Below, piece after piece: positions 34,970-46,209 of a stretch of 64,000 nt of DNA. Position numbers and translations under genes: made by a program. How positions within the stretch are numbered: the first letter of the stretch is position 1; every line of letters starts with the position of its first letter. This DNA is from Plasmopara viticola (taxonomy: Eukaryota; Oomycota; Peronosporomycetes; Peronosporales; Peronosporaceae). The stretch is from NCBI GenBank assembly GCA_001695595.3, contig MBPM02000021.1:806001-870000 (forward strand). Reading direction: 5' to 3'. Below the pieces are notes generated by a model that worked only from the letters and a program-made list of their open reading frames with translations, was not told where the DNA came from and did no database searches.

Positions 34970-35709
34970 GTGCTGTCACAAGAGCTATTAAATGCCTCGA
35001 CGACGCTTAGTTTTCTCATCGCACAATTGACTCGACCGGTTATGACTTTTGCCTCGGCTTGCTTTGACGATATATTTGCCCATGGCCGCTAAAAAGAGCG
35101 TAGTCAGCTTTAAACCGTTTAAGCACCTTTAGCAAATTTTTGTTTGATCTAACCTTACGCCAACATTGCCAGATTCATTTGTCTAAGAAGGGAATTTATC
35201 CGTGGCTGTTTACAAACAGCCAAAGTGTTTGAGCAGATCCTGAGAGCGAGAAAGCTGTCTTGGATTGGCCGCGCCACACTTTGATAATATTAATAAAGTT
35301 GTAAGGACCACTTTTCTGCTCAAGAGCAGCTTTGGCTATACAAGCTTCGTGAAGCCTTTGACAGATTTGATAAAGTAGGGCATTGAGTGGTGCTTAGCGA
35401 GATAGCATGAGGGCGCTTTTACTAGTTTCGAGAAAACTATACCATTCCCCTACTCTGGCTTTGCTAAACGAGACAAAAACGCTTAGCGTCGTTCACATTG
35501 CTTCCGACTATGCCATCGATTGTACGCTACTGCAGCTAAATGAGGTTAATCATGAGCAAGTCCTCTCGTTCCCGGTCAGACAGCTTATGCTACCACTCAC
35601 CCATGACCACCATGACGCACTGATGAAAATCCAAGTGCATCTTCTAAGTTTAAAAGTTTTTAAGACGATTCAACCACGCATCTTCAAAGGCGGCGATAAA
35701 TGTGCTTAA
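34970..35709 (+). mobile_element. Ty3/gypsy relic C: reverse transcriptase and RNase H
   Basis: From 34970 one frame reads ELLNASTTLSFLIAQLTRP, and further on FASACFDDIFAHGR. This aligns end to end with the oomycete gypsy RT block that has NAPATFNR and YFDDIFVHSR, both catalytic aspartates included. YANIARFICLR near 35156 matches LYANLKKCIF. The 100-codon frame at 35407-35709 contains TLALLNETKTLSVV, then ASDYAIDCTLLQ, then a HDHHDALMK segment, as in the RNase H domain (LALPDxxKPFxVVxDASDFAIGxALxQ...HDKELLA). It retains more of its motifs than relics A and D and may be younger. Several stops remain between blocks, so it is dead. Confidence 0.8.
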
Positions 35710-38700
35710 TTTGTACCAGAGAATGGCAAAATAGTTGTTGTTTTTTGCGGAATATAACTTTTGCGTTTTGTTTAATCCTAAGTGCTTATCGACGCGCTTA
35801 TTTCGCATAAGTTGGCTCATATCAGCAATTTTTACATTGGCGAGCATTGAACATTTGGATGGATGCCAATGCAGGTCCATTTAAGCACTTTCCCATCGCG
35901 GAAAAGAAAACGAAGTCGGGTGGCTAAACCCGCTACAGCGATCGCCGTTTCATCGTTATGAGTGGGCAGACACTCTCCTTCACCATATAATGAATTCAGC
36001 ATATTCAGCCGGAGACGAGCTCTTGATGACGCAAGGATCAACTTTCAAAATTCTCCGATTAGCGGCCATTCGGGCCGAGAGAAAAAGTTTTTCTCGGCTT
36101 ATTAGTGTAAATCTATCTGAGAGTCGAACTCGCGGCTTTGATGTCAAGGGTTCTAGTGATGCTTTCGATACAAGAGGGGATGGCAGTACTGGCAGTGCGC
36201 TGTGTATGGCAAGCGAAAGTATTAAAAAAAGCAATAGCATTGCTGTGCTGTTGATGTTGAGTGCGCTGGGAAGCTCGCCGACGGCAACAAAATCGTATGG
36301 TGCTGTGACGATGGCCTCTGATGCCGTCTTTAGGCTCGAACGACCTAATCACTGTATCCACTGGCGTCTCTATAGGTGTTGGAGCTGACGGCAGTATCTA
36401 GCTGCTCGCTGATGATGATGCAGCTGGGTTGTGCAGGTGCTGCTTTTTGTATAACAGCTAGTGCAACGGATGCTGTGACTGTTGCTGCGGAGTGCTCAAT
36501 GTCGTAAGTGATGCAGTTGTAGCCTCGAACATTGGTAGTAGGACAACTAAGCTGAGCTACTCTAACGGTGAAATGTCAGAATTTGTGGTAGTGACATCTG
36601 GAAGTAGCAGTACCGGGACAGAAGGTGTGGGGGCTATAGCTGTAGGTGATAACATGGAAGAGGTGGTGCTGTATTGATTTGGCGAGTGACGCGTTCGTCG
36701 TGGCAAGTTTTCCATTTTTTGTTAGCATCGTCGATAGTGCTAACCAGCGGTAATTCATGCATAGTGCCCTTGAATCCAGATGCCCCACTTAAGCCCATAC
36801 AATTTAGAACGAACAGCAAGGCTGTTTTTTGTTACAGTGCCAAAGTAACTTAAAGTTTTGGGCATTTCAAATCGAATATAAGTCCACAACTGATTTTGTA
36901 GTTCGACAAGCGCTTTTCTAATTGTTGGAAAGACGCTTGACTATATCATTAGTAGATCATCCTCAGACAGATAAGACACACTACGTTGTACATGTACTGA
37001 GGCGTCACGTTTACGAGCCAATAAGCTGTCAATAGCCTGCTTGCAATTAACAATGTAGTTTACGCATCTATAAACGTTGCATTCGTGTTTATCAATAAGG
37101 CAAATTTATGAGCTCTTAAACGCCAACACAACTGCTTTAGCTTAGCAAGAAGCAAGAGAATATCTCGAAAATCCTTTTTCCATCCGCTATCTGACTTCAG
37201 TAAAAGTCGGAAGGCATAACCAACACGACAAGGGATGTGTTTGCACTTACCCGGATTAAACAGAGCATATGCAAAAATTTGAGAGTTTTGGAGCTTTTTT
37301 TGCCAATAGGGATCAAAATTGTTAAAGTCTGAAACGCTTATACTTAAAATCATAAGTTCTAAATTTATGAACATCGTTTCATCAAACATTTTACAATATC
37401 AAAATCCCATAGATTGGCGTATTCCATCAATTTTCAAAAAGTGATGACGACGCACTCATAAGGGCGTCCTGAGTGGTATAATGACTTCCACGTCTCAAAT
37501 TTCAAATGGTATTTAAGGTGCCTTAACAACTCATTCAATTGCCCAACTTCGCAAGTTAAAGTGCATGTGAGCATGCGGCAGCTGATAATACCACTATGGC
37601 TTAGGCGTGAATTGCAGCGTGATCGTCATATTTGACTTCACCTCTTTCGTTTTGACGCTGGTGACATCATCAACGAGGGTATAATTGTTCATTATCACCA
37701 CCATTAGCCTTCTTTTTTTGTTTTGCTTGGTCGGTGAGACTACGACAAGCTGGAAAAGTTTCGCACTCCCTCTCATACGATAATGCCATTTTGACAACGT
37801 CATCACTACTTTAAGGCTTTTTTGCAGCTTTGGCCGTCATACAGCAAGGCATGTGCTTGCTATAGCGCCCGTGGTGCTCCTCATCAGCATCATTGCCCAA
37901 ATCTAAAATTGCTTGCGGACAACCTGCCGAAGGCGAATGGGTGCGAGCACATTCACCGCTGTGATGGTGTGAGTGACTTAATTATAGCCTTCTTTGCATA
38001 AGTGACGTCTTTGTAGGCAATGTATGTTGGTCTTGCAGCCCACAGCGCAAAGCATCCTTTGTTGTCGGCTCAGCCTTAGGCACAGAGGCCGGTTTTGGTG
38101 AAAAAGCGCCTTTTTGAAGCCAAGCCAGTCTTTTTTTTTGTCGTCATTAATCTAACCGGCCGACTGACAGCCAATTTTCGCGGCCTGTTTGGTCATCGTT
38201 ATGACCGAAGAATTGATTCTACATAACAGAGTCTGCGAGTAATCTGTATCGCTTATTCTTCTTTTACTGGATGTAATCTGAGGAGGATGTAACAGTGCGC
38301 TATAAAAATATAAGCTTTGTGCTTAAATGGAGCTTTTTTTTAAAGAGCCTTTAAAAAATGGTGGTCCCTGGTGTCTATTTCGATTTGCTTACGTTTTGTT
38401 GTTCGAAAAATAGTTAGTTCCTGTATAACTTGTGTACGCGGCCGCCTGTTAAAAGCTAAAGGTAGGATTTAGATAAAATAGTTTACATAGATACTGCCAC
38501 TTTATTGCACACAAATGCGCATACACATATCGTCATAATAAGGCAGTAAGTAAAGCAATATCAAAATCATTGAGAGGAACACCAAAGATAGTGAGCAGTG
38601 GTTTACTGAATGATCGTACATCTCCCTGCACATCTCCTCTTTTTATAATAATTGTGTGACCAAAAGTCTGATTTTTAAATAGTTACGTTTGCCAAATTTG

Positions 38701-39175
38701 ATCGCTCAATTTATTGCATTAAATTTACACCACGGGCAGAATAATATTGTGGTCCACTACACAAAATTTGCTTGGCAGCGGTACTTGCGTTCGCTTACTA
38801 TTCTATTAACGCCAGCAGCAGCGGTTCAAGCAATAATCCCTACAACACCGAGCACCGCCATGATGCGTAACCAAAACAGAATTTACTTATTACACCTTGT
38901 TATAAAAGTAGCATAAATTCGAGGCATCTAATCTATAGAGAGTTTCAGAGGGAAGCTCCCTTTTTTTGGATTAGTTAAAAGGTCTCTCAAATTTGATTGC
39001 TTCTTCTTTCTCCGCTTCGAAAGCCGCCGCGAAGCTGCCGTCGTGTAGTCTTTTATACGCTGCACTCTGCGGTACAGAAGCGTCTTAAGGTCATTCATTG
39101 CCTCCACCCTAGCTCCTCGCCCAACGCACTTTGAAGTACACACATACTATCAGAAGTCTAACGATAACCGCTATC
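35710..39175. other. Gene-poor stretch, some coding-like debris
   Basis: Between 36240 and 36680 the minus strand is rich in Ser, Thr, Ala and Pro codons but is broken by stops, which suggests a decayed low-complexity protein. Around 37930-38150 the minus strand also has short Lys/Pro/Ala-rich segments. A 109-codon minus frame at 37060-37389 has no match I know. The region just before 39176 should carry the RBR ligase promoter. Confidence 0.35.
35980..36240 (-). CDS. 86-residue ORF with a signal-peptide-like start
   Basis: It opens with a true ATG and a strongly hydrophobic segment LLLFLILSLAIHSA. A Pro/Leu-rich spacer and a basic region (KPRVRLSDR) follow. The pattern is that of a small secreted protein of the sort common in oomycetes. 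There is no clean RXLR motif, and nothing else in the protein is recognisable. It lies within a region of decayed coding-like DNA, so it may equally be chance. Confidence 0.2.
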   Translation of the reverse strand: MLLLFLILSLAIHSALPVLPSPLVSKASLEPLTSKPRVRLSDRFTLISREKLFLSARMAANRRILKVDPCVIKSSSPAEYAEFIIW

Positions 39176-40914
39176 ATGAGCGTGCGTTCGGCTGGCCCCC
39201 CACTCTCTCCTCTTTCGGATGATGAATACCATTACAGTGACGTGGAGGAGGAGGAGGAGGAGTATCAATATTCCGAGGAAGAGGACGATGATTCTGTCTA
39301 TGCGCAGTCGAATGACGGTAACTCGACTACCAAGAAACAGCACACCGCTCACACGCTCTCCCCCTTAGGCAGCGGCTCGGCCGCCAAAAAGAAACGCTTA
39401 AGTGCTGGCGCGCTCGGTGATGGTAGTGGGCACAGGCAAAAGGATTATCATGTTATTGACGAGGAGGAGTTGCTACAGGAACAGCAAGCCCTCATCAGTG
39501 AGATCACACAGGTGTTGGAAATATCTGCTCCTGTGGTTTCTGTGCTCTTGCGCTACTTTGGCTGGGATAAGGAGAAATTGTTTGAAGACTATTATGCAGA
39601 CCCAGTCAAGACAAAGCACGATGCAGGTGTCGAGTATGCGGGTACATCAGCGCCCGTCATTCCGAAGGGGGTCAAGGTATTGTAAATGTTCTTAATGGAA
39701 AATGGGATTTGCAGAGTTGAATACTTTGTACTGACTTTTAATTTAATCAGGTGGACTGCAACATTTGCTGCGATGAATACCCAGCCAGCCAGATCTTTGG
39801 TATGGGCTGTGGACACATGTACTGTCTTCATTGCTGGAAACCATACCTGTCGCTGAAGATCCGGGAAGGACCGATTTGCGTAACCACAACGTGTCCCGCT
39901 CACGGCTGTAAAGAGGTGATTAGTGCTTTAATTTTTAGCTGCTATCGCTAATAGTGACAAGTCTTTGTGGCGTAGGTGGTAAGCGACGTCATTTTTAAAA
40001 ATATTGTGTGCCCCGAGGACTACCGCAAGTACGCGCACTATGTGCTGCGCTCGTTTGTCGACATTAATAAGGGTGTCAAGTGGTGTCCTTCACCGGGTTG
40101 TAACAAAGCCATCATAAGTGCCGGCGGCTTGTCGTCTGTAACGTGCACATGTGGCTGTGTATTCTGCCTTCGTTGCGGCGAAGAGGCTCACGCACCTGTG
40201 ACGTGTGAGCAACTCTCGGCATGGCAGGAGAAATGTCGCAACGAGTCTGAGACGGCTAACTGGATTCTAGCCAATACGAAAAAATGTCCGAAATGTTCTG
40301 TCCGTATTGAAAAGAATCAAGGCTGTAACCACATGACATGCCGAAGTTGCAATTACGAGTTTTGCTGGATTTGTATGGAAAATTGGACAAAACATGGAAC
40401 CGGCACTGGTGGCTATTACAAATGCAATCGGTACGATGCTGACGCACAGACAGATGATACAGATGCGGCGCGAGCAAAAGCGGAGCTTGACAGATATCTC
40501 CATTACTACCAGCGCTTTGCGAACCACTCGGAAGCTGGCAAGTTTGCGCAGCGAATGCGTGAAGGCACAGAGAGTCGCATGATTGAGTTACAAGCAAGTC
40601 ACGGCGATTCATCTTGGATTGACGTGCAATTCTTGAACGCAGCGACAGAGCAGCTGATTGAGTGTCGACGAGTGCTCAAGTACACCTACGTATTTGGATA
40701 TTACCTGCCAACTGGAAAAGAGAAAAATCTATTTGAATATTTGCAAGAGAATCTGGAAAAGAACGCAGAGCACTTAACCGGACTCTCTGAGATGCCCTTG
40801 GACAAGATGAACCGCTCGGAAATTATCAACTATACGCGTGTGACTGAGACTTTTTTGCGCAACCTGCTATCCGGTGTTGAGGACGGTCTGACGTCGAATT
40901 CACCGCTAGTGTAG
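39176..40914 (+). CDS. RBR-type E3 ubiquitin ligase, Ariadne family
   Basis: Three exons (39176-39676, 39751-39915, 39976-40914) separated by 74- and 60-bp GT-AG introns, both phase 0, give 534 residues. An acidic N terminus (DVEEEEEEYQYSEEEDDD) and a UBA-like helical segment (VVSVLLRYFGWDKEKLFEDYY) lead to RING1 at about 170 (CNICCDEY, GCGHMYCLHCW). The IBR follows (KWCPSPGCNKAI, CTCGCVFCLRCGEEAH). RING2 is CPKCSVRIEKNQGCNHMTC, where Cys339 is the expected thioester-forming residue. The helical Ariadne domain with YYQRFANH and FEYLQENLEKNAEHL closes the protein. All zinc ligands I can check are present. The true start is the ATG of MSVRSAG, since the longer frame begins at a TTG. It converges on the kinase gene with 202 bp between stops. 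Confidence 0.92.
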
Positions 40915-41116
40915 GATGAGTTTTCTGCTTTCTAGCTAGCTATGCCTGCCCGGCTTAGGAGTGATGTTCACTGCAGCGACGATAGCACTAAGAAGGATTA
41001 ATATATGAAGTATAAAGGCCAATTCGTGTTTCATCAGCTAATATTTAGAAAATGTCGTAATACACGATGCCCGCGAGGTCATAACAAGACAAATTATTGT
41101 TGTAATACTTCGTAAA

Positions 41117-43514
41117 TTAATCGTCTCCGCGCAAAGACCGAGCAGCTGAGCGGATCGCCGTGCGCGCCATTGGCTCTTTGATACCCAAAAAATTTAAGTC
41201 TTCCATCTCAATACCAGTCTGCAGAGAACGGCATATACAGCAAAGTTAAGACGATGTCAATCCGTAGACACGACGAATACGTGAAACGTACCTCGCGGAT
41301 AAAGTCGAGGGATGCGAATCCTTTTGCTTTAAGCATGGATGTGTATCTCTGGTACCCAATCTGCTTTAGCCACTGATACACCTCGTCAGCACGGTCCTCT
41401 TCGGTCTCTAGCAATTGTAGTTGGTCATCCGTCTTGGTCGCACTACTACGGCGCCTCATCTTGCGTGATGTATCTGTAACCCTTCCCTCCTGCGACTTAT
41501 GTAATCCTACGCACTGATGTTGTGGCTTCAGTTGTAGCTTTTTGCCGCTAGGGCAACTTGCGTTACTACTGCTCGCGCTAGTTCCAGTCGTGCTGTTGTT
41601 TGGTAAATCGTGCGTCCGTGCGTACAATTCATTGGCATAGTCAATTCCCTGATTGATAAGCTCCATCCACAGGTCGGTATCACGCTTGGACATGGCTTGC
41701 AGCTCTCGTTTAATCTTCCAGTTGCTGTCAATTACATTAAAGCGCAGTTCTGGCATCTCCATCGTCTTCCAAATTCGACATTCACGCAGTGAGAACGACG
41801 AAATAGGTGGATAAGGGCAACGCCATTCTGCATTCTGTTGCTGGTGTAGACGCCATCCTATCGGCACATCCGTGTAATGGAGATGGCCGTGATCCACGAT
41901 GAACCACTTTTCGACCCATGAGCGCTTTCCGCGACGGCCGCGCTTAAGAATCACTCCTTCGTGGTGAGGGGGCGGCAAAGCAAGCTGCACATGCACGCCG
42001 CAATCAGAATTTTCCTTATCTATAAAGGGGTCGTCAACGACTTGAGAGCGCACACTGCGTTCCTCGTCTGACTCCATTCCCATCGTATTATGACGAATGT
42101 TTGTTTCCAAGTCAACGCTTCCATCCTCCTCACCCTCATGCTCTTCATCATCATCACCGTCGTAGTCATCGTCATCATCATCACTCTCGTCTTCATCATT
42201 TTCGCCATAATATGCGTCATCATCCTCGTCAATCTGTGGCTCGCGCTCTTCACATGTAAACGGAATAAGCTCTACGATCTCGGCCTGCGAACATGTAGTG
42301 TGCTTGAAAACACTCTCAAGCGTGCGCACAATAACCTTTATGGTTGGGCGCTCACTAGGTTCGAACGATACGCACTGTTCGGCAAGCATTGCAAGAGCCG
42401 AAGGGCATGAAGCTGGAAGAGCACCGCGAAACTCTGGAAGAAGCACTTGGAATTTGTATTGTGGCAAACGCATTAAAAAGCCGTCAGAATTGGCAACACG
42501 ACAGCACAGCATCTCCATAAGCACCACACCAAAACTAAATATGTCCACACTCTGATCGTAATCCTCGTCAAGAAACATCTCCGGTGCCATATAAGCGTCT
42601 GTGCCACAATAAGATTTGCGACGCTGCTTGCTTGCGATCGAATCTGCTCCACCTTGCACCGTTGCATCAACTGGTTTCATCTCAACTGCAAAACCAAAGT
42701 CGCAAAGCTTAGCACGGTGCTGGTCGTCCAACAAAATGTTCGACGACTTGATGTCGCGATGCACATAATGCTTCTGCTGAAGAAACTCAATGCCCAGCGC
42801 AGCATCTAAAGCAATGTGCACGATTTGGTGCCAGCCAATGTGTTTCTTCTTTCCACTTCGAATAGACTTAAGCAGCAGATCTACATCGCCATTATTCAGA
42901 TACTCGCTGAGGATCCAGACTTGTTTGGTACGAATATTGTCTGCAGCTCCAACGAACTGCAACAGTCGCGGATGATGTAGTAGTCGCAACACCTGCACCT
43001 CGCGTAGCACAAACGCTGGGACTGCGCCTTCAGCATCTTTAGGTTGACACTTCACTGCAACATGCTGGCCTCGGTACTCGCCAGCGTAAACGACCGAGAA
43101 AGCTCCTTTACCAATCTCTCGACCGATCTTTACGGCTGTCGGTTCTACTTCAAAGAGCACTTGCGCATCAATGTTGTCCTGCTCTGGCCATTCCAAATGC
43201 TGCTCCTCAGACTGCTCTTGGTCTTGGTCTTGCTCTTGCTCTTGCTGCACAAGCATCGACTCCTTAGCTTGCGGTGGCGTGGACGGCGGATATAATGCCT
43301 CTAGCTGCGACGTAAATACAGCAAGCGGTGACTTGTGTGGATGTAAACGTCGCTGTTCATACTCTCCAGACAGAAGCACCTGGTGCTGATTGCCTGACAT
43401 GGAGCTATTCTGTTGCTGCTCGTGGGCTTCGGTCGAAAGGAGGGCGCGGCGCCGGTCGGTCAGTGCGCTTCTATCATTCACACAAAAGGTTGCACCAAGG
43501 CAGCGGGTGATCAT
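41117..43514 (-). CDS. Protein kinase with PH and SAM domains
   Basis: The first exon (43514-41292) is 741 codons. A 73-bp intron (GTACGT donor, CTGCAG acceptor) leads to a 34-codon second exon that completes the SAM domain (IEMEDLNFLGIKEPMART), giving about 774 residues. The Gln/Glu-rich N terminus precedes a kinase domain at about 125-405. It has the glycine loop GREIGKGAFSVVYAG, Lys155, HRDIKSSN with Asp254, DFG at 272-274 and APE at 310-312, so it should be active. The style is tyrosine-kinase-like (TKL). An Asp/Glu run at 430-465 separates it from a PH domain at about 517-622 (GVILKRGRRGKRSWVEKWFIV). The SAM domain starts near 708. The PH part suggests lipid-dependent membrane recruitment and the SAM part oligomerisation. 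Both are inferred. Confidence 0.85.
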
Positions 43515-43600
43515 AACGCTGCTTTAATTGCTGCTGCTTCTCGCCGATTTTAGCTCCAGAATCTCTGCGTAACGGCCCGCTCAATCTGATTGGCGTGTCT
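43515..43600. promoter_or_regulatory. Kinase promoter with CCAAT box
   Basis: CTGATTGG at 43586-43593 is an inverted CCAAT box on the plus strand, 75 bp upstream of the kinase start. The same core is found near the sulfate-activation and S29 starts. Confidence 0.35.
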
Positions 43601-43731
43601 TCGGACTAGCCTCTCCCAAAATTCGATAATTTGGGGGCGATCACATTTATTGAGTGCCGCATGAGTATTTTACCGAAGTTCTGATTTCAAATAATTTTTT
43701 AGAGCTAAATGCCAAACATTTTGTGTACGCT

Positions 43732-43811
43732 AATCATTTTTGGCCTTTAGCTTTTGAGTTGTCGACTACTAAAATCATTTTTGGCCTTTAGCTTTTGAGT
43801 TGTCGACTACT
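43732..43811. repeat. Exact 39-bp direct duplication
   Basis: Positions 43732-43770 and 43773-43811 are identical over 39 bases, with two A bases between them (period 41). The absence of any difference points to a recent event in otherwise decayed DNA. No coding role. Confidence 0.9.
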
Positions 43812-44034
43812 GAGTACTTTTAATAACTCTATCCCAATCGAAACCATATATATACTGAAATTCGATGGTTGCATCGATTGTGTCCGGCTTAGCCGTTGAT
43901 GAAGCCAGTGCCCAACCTCTAGACTGCTTTACGCACCATTTAAATATTGGAGCAAAGTTACAGAACGAGCGCTTCCGCGTAATTTTAGTACTTTCTTTAA
44001 TGCGTGTATCGTACATGTATAGCTCCAATTACGA

Positions 44035-44056
44035 ATATATATATATATATATATAT
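44035..44056. repeat. (AT)11 microsatellite inside a palindrome
   Basis: Eleven AT units are flanked by CGA and TCG, making a perfect 28-bp palindrome from 44032 to 44059. Replication slippage or cruciform extrusion is possible. Confidence 0.9.
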
Positions 44057-44330
44057 TCGATGATAAAATCGGACACGTTAACAACGACGTGGTCTAGCGT
44101 CTGAAAAAACGAACTAATACTCACCGAAACCAATGCATCTGTCTCTGTGGTCTTGGCCACGACTGTATGCAGAAACATAAATGTTCACATCATATACGCA
44201 CGCATCCACATCCACATCTCTAGTTTCGAAAAATTCCGAGGTCTAAATATAACTGCACCACTCAAGTACTTACAACAAAAAAAACGCTTCTAAGATAAGC
44301 TTAATGACACATAGGAGCTCACATTTGGCC

Positions 44331-44666
44331 CTACCACCTTAATATGTTGACACGAAGACGCTCTTGCAGGAATTCGCTATAGCTGACGAAGCTGTCATTG
44401 TGAGCAATAAAAGGCTGGAAATTTCGGTCTACGTATAGCGACTTATTGACAGAAAAGCTTTACGCAGTTTGAAACTCACTGCGGTCGATCAATCCGTCGT
44501 CCTGTTTCGCAGAATTGATTGGGTCGTAGTGCACGTGCAGAGCAACAACCTCATCCGACGTAAAATTGATGGTGCTTACTGACGCGGCTACTTCGCTGTC
44601 GTTGGGCTTGCACTTCAATGGCACTTCATTGCATACTGTTACTACTGTAAGAATTTTTTCTTGCAC
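44331..44666 (-). pseudogene. Decayed calcineurin B-like (CBL) EF-hand protein
   Basis: The minus frame reads NFTSDEVVALHVHYDPI and DDGLIDRSEFQTA. After an in-frame TAA at 44460-44462 the same frame continues with SFSVNKSLYVDRNF, HNDSFVSYSEF, then a stop at 44331. This follows the CBL/calcineurin-B pattern through the first two EF-hands (SEVEALYELF...DDGLIxxxEFQ...SLFxDRVFDLFD...GxIxFxEF). The first loop keeps Asp-Gly-Ile spacing. The second has lost its leading Asp. No ATG precedes the frame, and the later two EF-hands are absent. The nonsense codon plus missing ends mark a pseudogene. An intron at the GTAAAG near the stop is possible, but the frame and spacing argue against it. It diverges from the S29 gene 110 bp away. 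Confidence 0.6.
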
Positions 44667-44775
44667 TTGATGCCGCTTTTATTGCAAATCTATTTATTTT
44701 GGCGTATTTTTTCTCCCCGCTGATTGGTAGGATTTACGTGGCATCGGTAGCCAGCCACAAGCTTTGTAAGTCACC
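44667..44775. promoter_or_regulatory. S29 promoter region with CCAAT box
   Basis: CTGATTGG at 44720-44727 lies 49 bp before the S29 start. The CBL remnant begins on the other side, so the region was probably once a shared promoter. Confidence 0.35.
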
Positions 44776-46209
44776 ATGATGTCCTCCATGCGCATGCTCA
44801 CTATGCGCATGCCCTTGCGGCATTTAAAGACTTCAGCGCCACGAACGCTGTCGACGCAAAATCCTTCCGCCACTACCACTGATACTGCCACTGCTTCAGA
44901 GACGACACAGATTATGGCGATATCAGAAGAGGATTTGGGCAATCTCGCAGGTGTGCCGATCTCTCAGGTAGTGTGAGCAGTGGTCATAGCGATATCGAAG
45001 ATAATCTAATTGTTGCTTATCTATGGTCCATATACCATTGCTATCAGGCTACGAACGCTCACTGTCGGAAATTCTTTGCGTTTGCCAAAGAGCAACAGGA
45101 TCAGCATTTTCCCGAGGGCGTTGGCCGCCGCATGGAGTACACTTTTGACCTCGTAGGTCAACGTCACATCATGCTTCGCGATACTACGCTACAGATTGTT
45201 TCGGTCATGAAGGGTTCGCTAATTAGAATGCCTTAAGCTTTATTTTAGCGACTGTTTGACGACTGCTTTTCGTGTAAACAGAATGGGAGACGGCCAAAAG
45301 CGACTGCATTGGTGCTTATTTAATCGACGGCGACCGTGGTACTGGTAAGAGTTTTGCACTACATCAGATAGTGCAATTTGCTCGTGAGAGCGATTGGGTG
45401 GTGCTTTACATTCCCAATCCTCGCTCATGGACCCATGAAGCCCCATACGTGATGTTATCGCCCTACCAGGAGGGCAAGTTTGACATCGATGTATACGGAG
45501 TAGATTTGCTGCAAAAATTTTTGCATTGCCACGGTGAGCAGATCAAGTCGATTCCACTTCGCGGTAGGTATGCCGACCGCTACTACCCGACGGATAAACA
45601 TGAGTCCAAGCCTAAGGATGCTGCGGAATGTATGGACGCTATCTTGACATTGCGTGATGTGGTTGTCGGCGGTATACGTGATGAGGAGCTGGCGTGTCAG
45701 GCCGTGTGTGACCTGAAAGAGGAGCTGGCGCATACTACGGAATTTCCCGTGCTTATCGCCATCGATGACTACAACACGTGGTTCCAACCAACAGTCTTTG
45801 GCTATGAGGGCAAGGACGTCACGGCCGATGACATTTCGGTAATCTCTTCTTTGAAGGATATTGGCTCTAGGGGTTATGACGAGTCACGCAAGCTCAAGAA
45901 TGGCCTGTTTGTTGCCGCTGTAACGGAAAACTTTCCCTCAAAAATTCAATTCAAAAAACAGGTGGACTATCGTAAAATTCGCGCCACAATGCGCACATAT
46001 ACGACCGAGGAACTTGCGACCATCGTCTCTTACTACAATCAAGTGAATTTTCTGCACGGTTCGTCCTATTTTAAATGGTTTTTGTATCGTAAAGTGCTAA
46101 CCCTCTTTCCGACATTGCAGATAAACCTACGGACTCGCAACTGGCATACTTTCGACTTATGACCAAATCGCTTCCTCTTCATGTGTTTGACCGTGCGTCT
46201 TTTATCTAA
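44776..46209 (+). CDS. Mitochondrial small-subunit ribosomal protein mS29 (DAP3)
   Basis: Four exons, 44776-44967, 45048-45213, 45282-46058 and 46121-46209, give 407 residues. Introns are 80, 68 and 62 bp. The second and third use GTTCGC and GTTCGT donors. Splicing restores RKFFAFAKEQQ after the Met-rich, basic targeting peptide. It then gives the GTPase P-loop GDRGTGKS at 136-143, VVLYIPNP and the VLIAIDDYN motif. The last join replaces a frame that would run on to 46162 with a tail (KPTDSQLAYFRLMTKSLPL) that matches the length and pattern of the DAP3 C terminus after the LATIVSYYNQ helix. mS29 is a GTP-binding protein of the mitoribosome head. ATG at 44776 is the first of several closely spaced Met codons, so the exact start is uncertain. 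Confidence 0.85.

Noticed and set aside
42020..42253. Met/Thr/Val-rich frame opposite poly-acidic tract
   Set aside because: It is the alternative-frame reading of the GAT/GAC run in the kinase gene.
44694..44942. 82-codon minus frame opposite the S29 first exon
   Set aside because: It is the antisense shadow of the S29 targeting-peptide exon.
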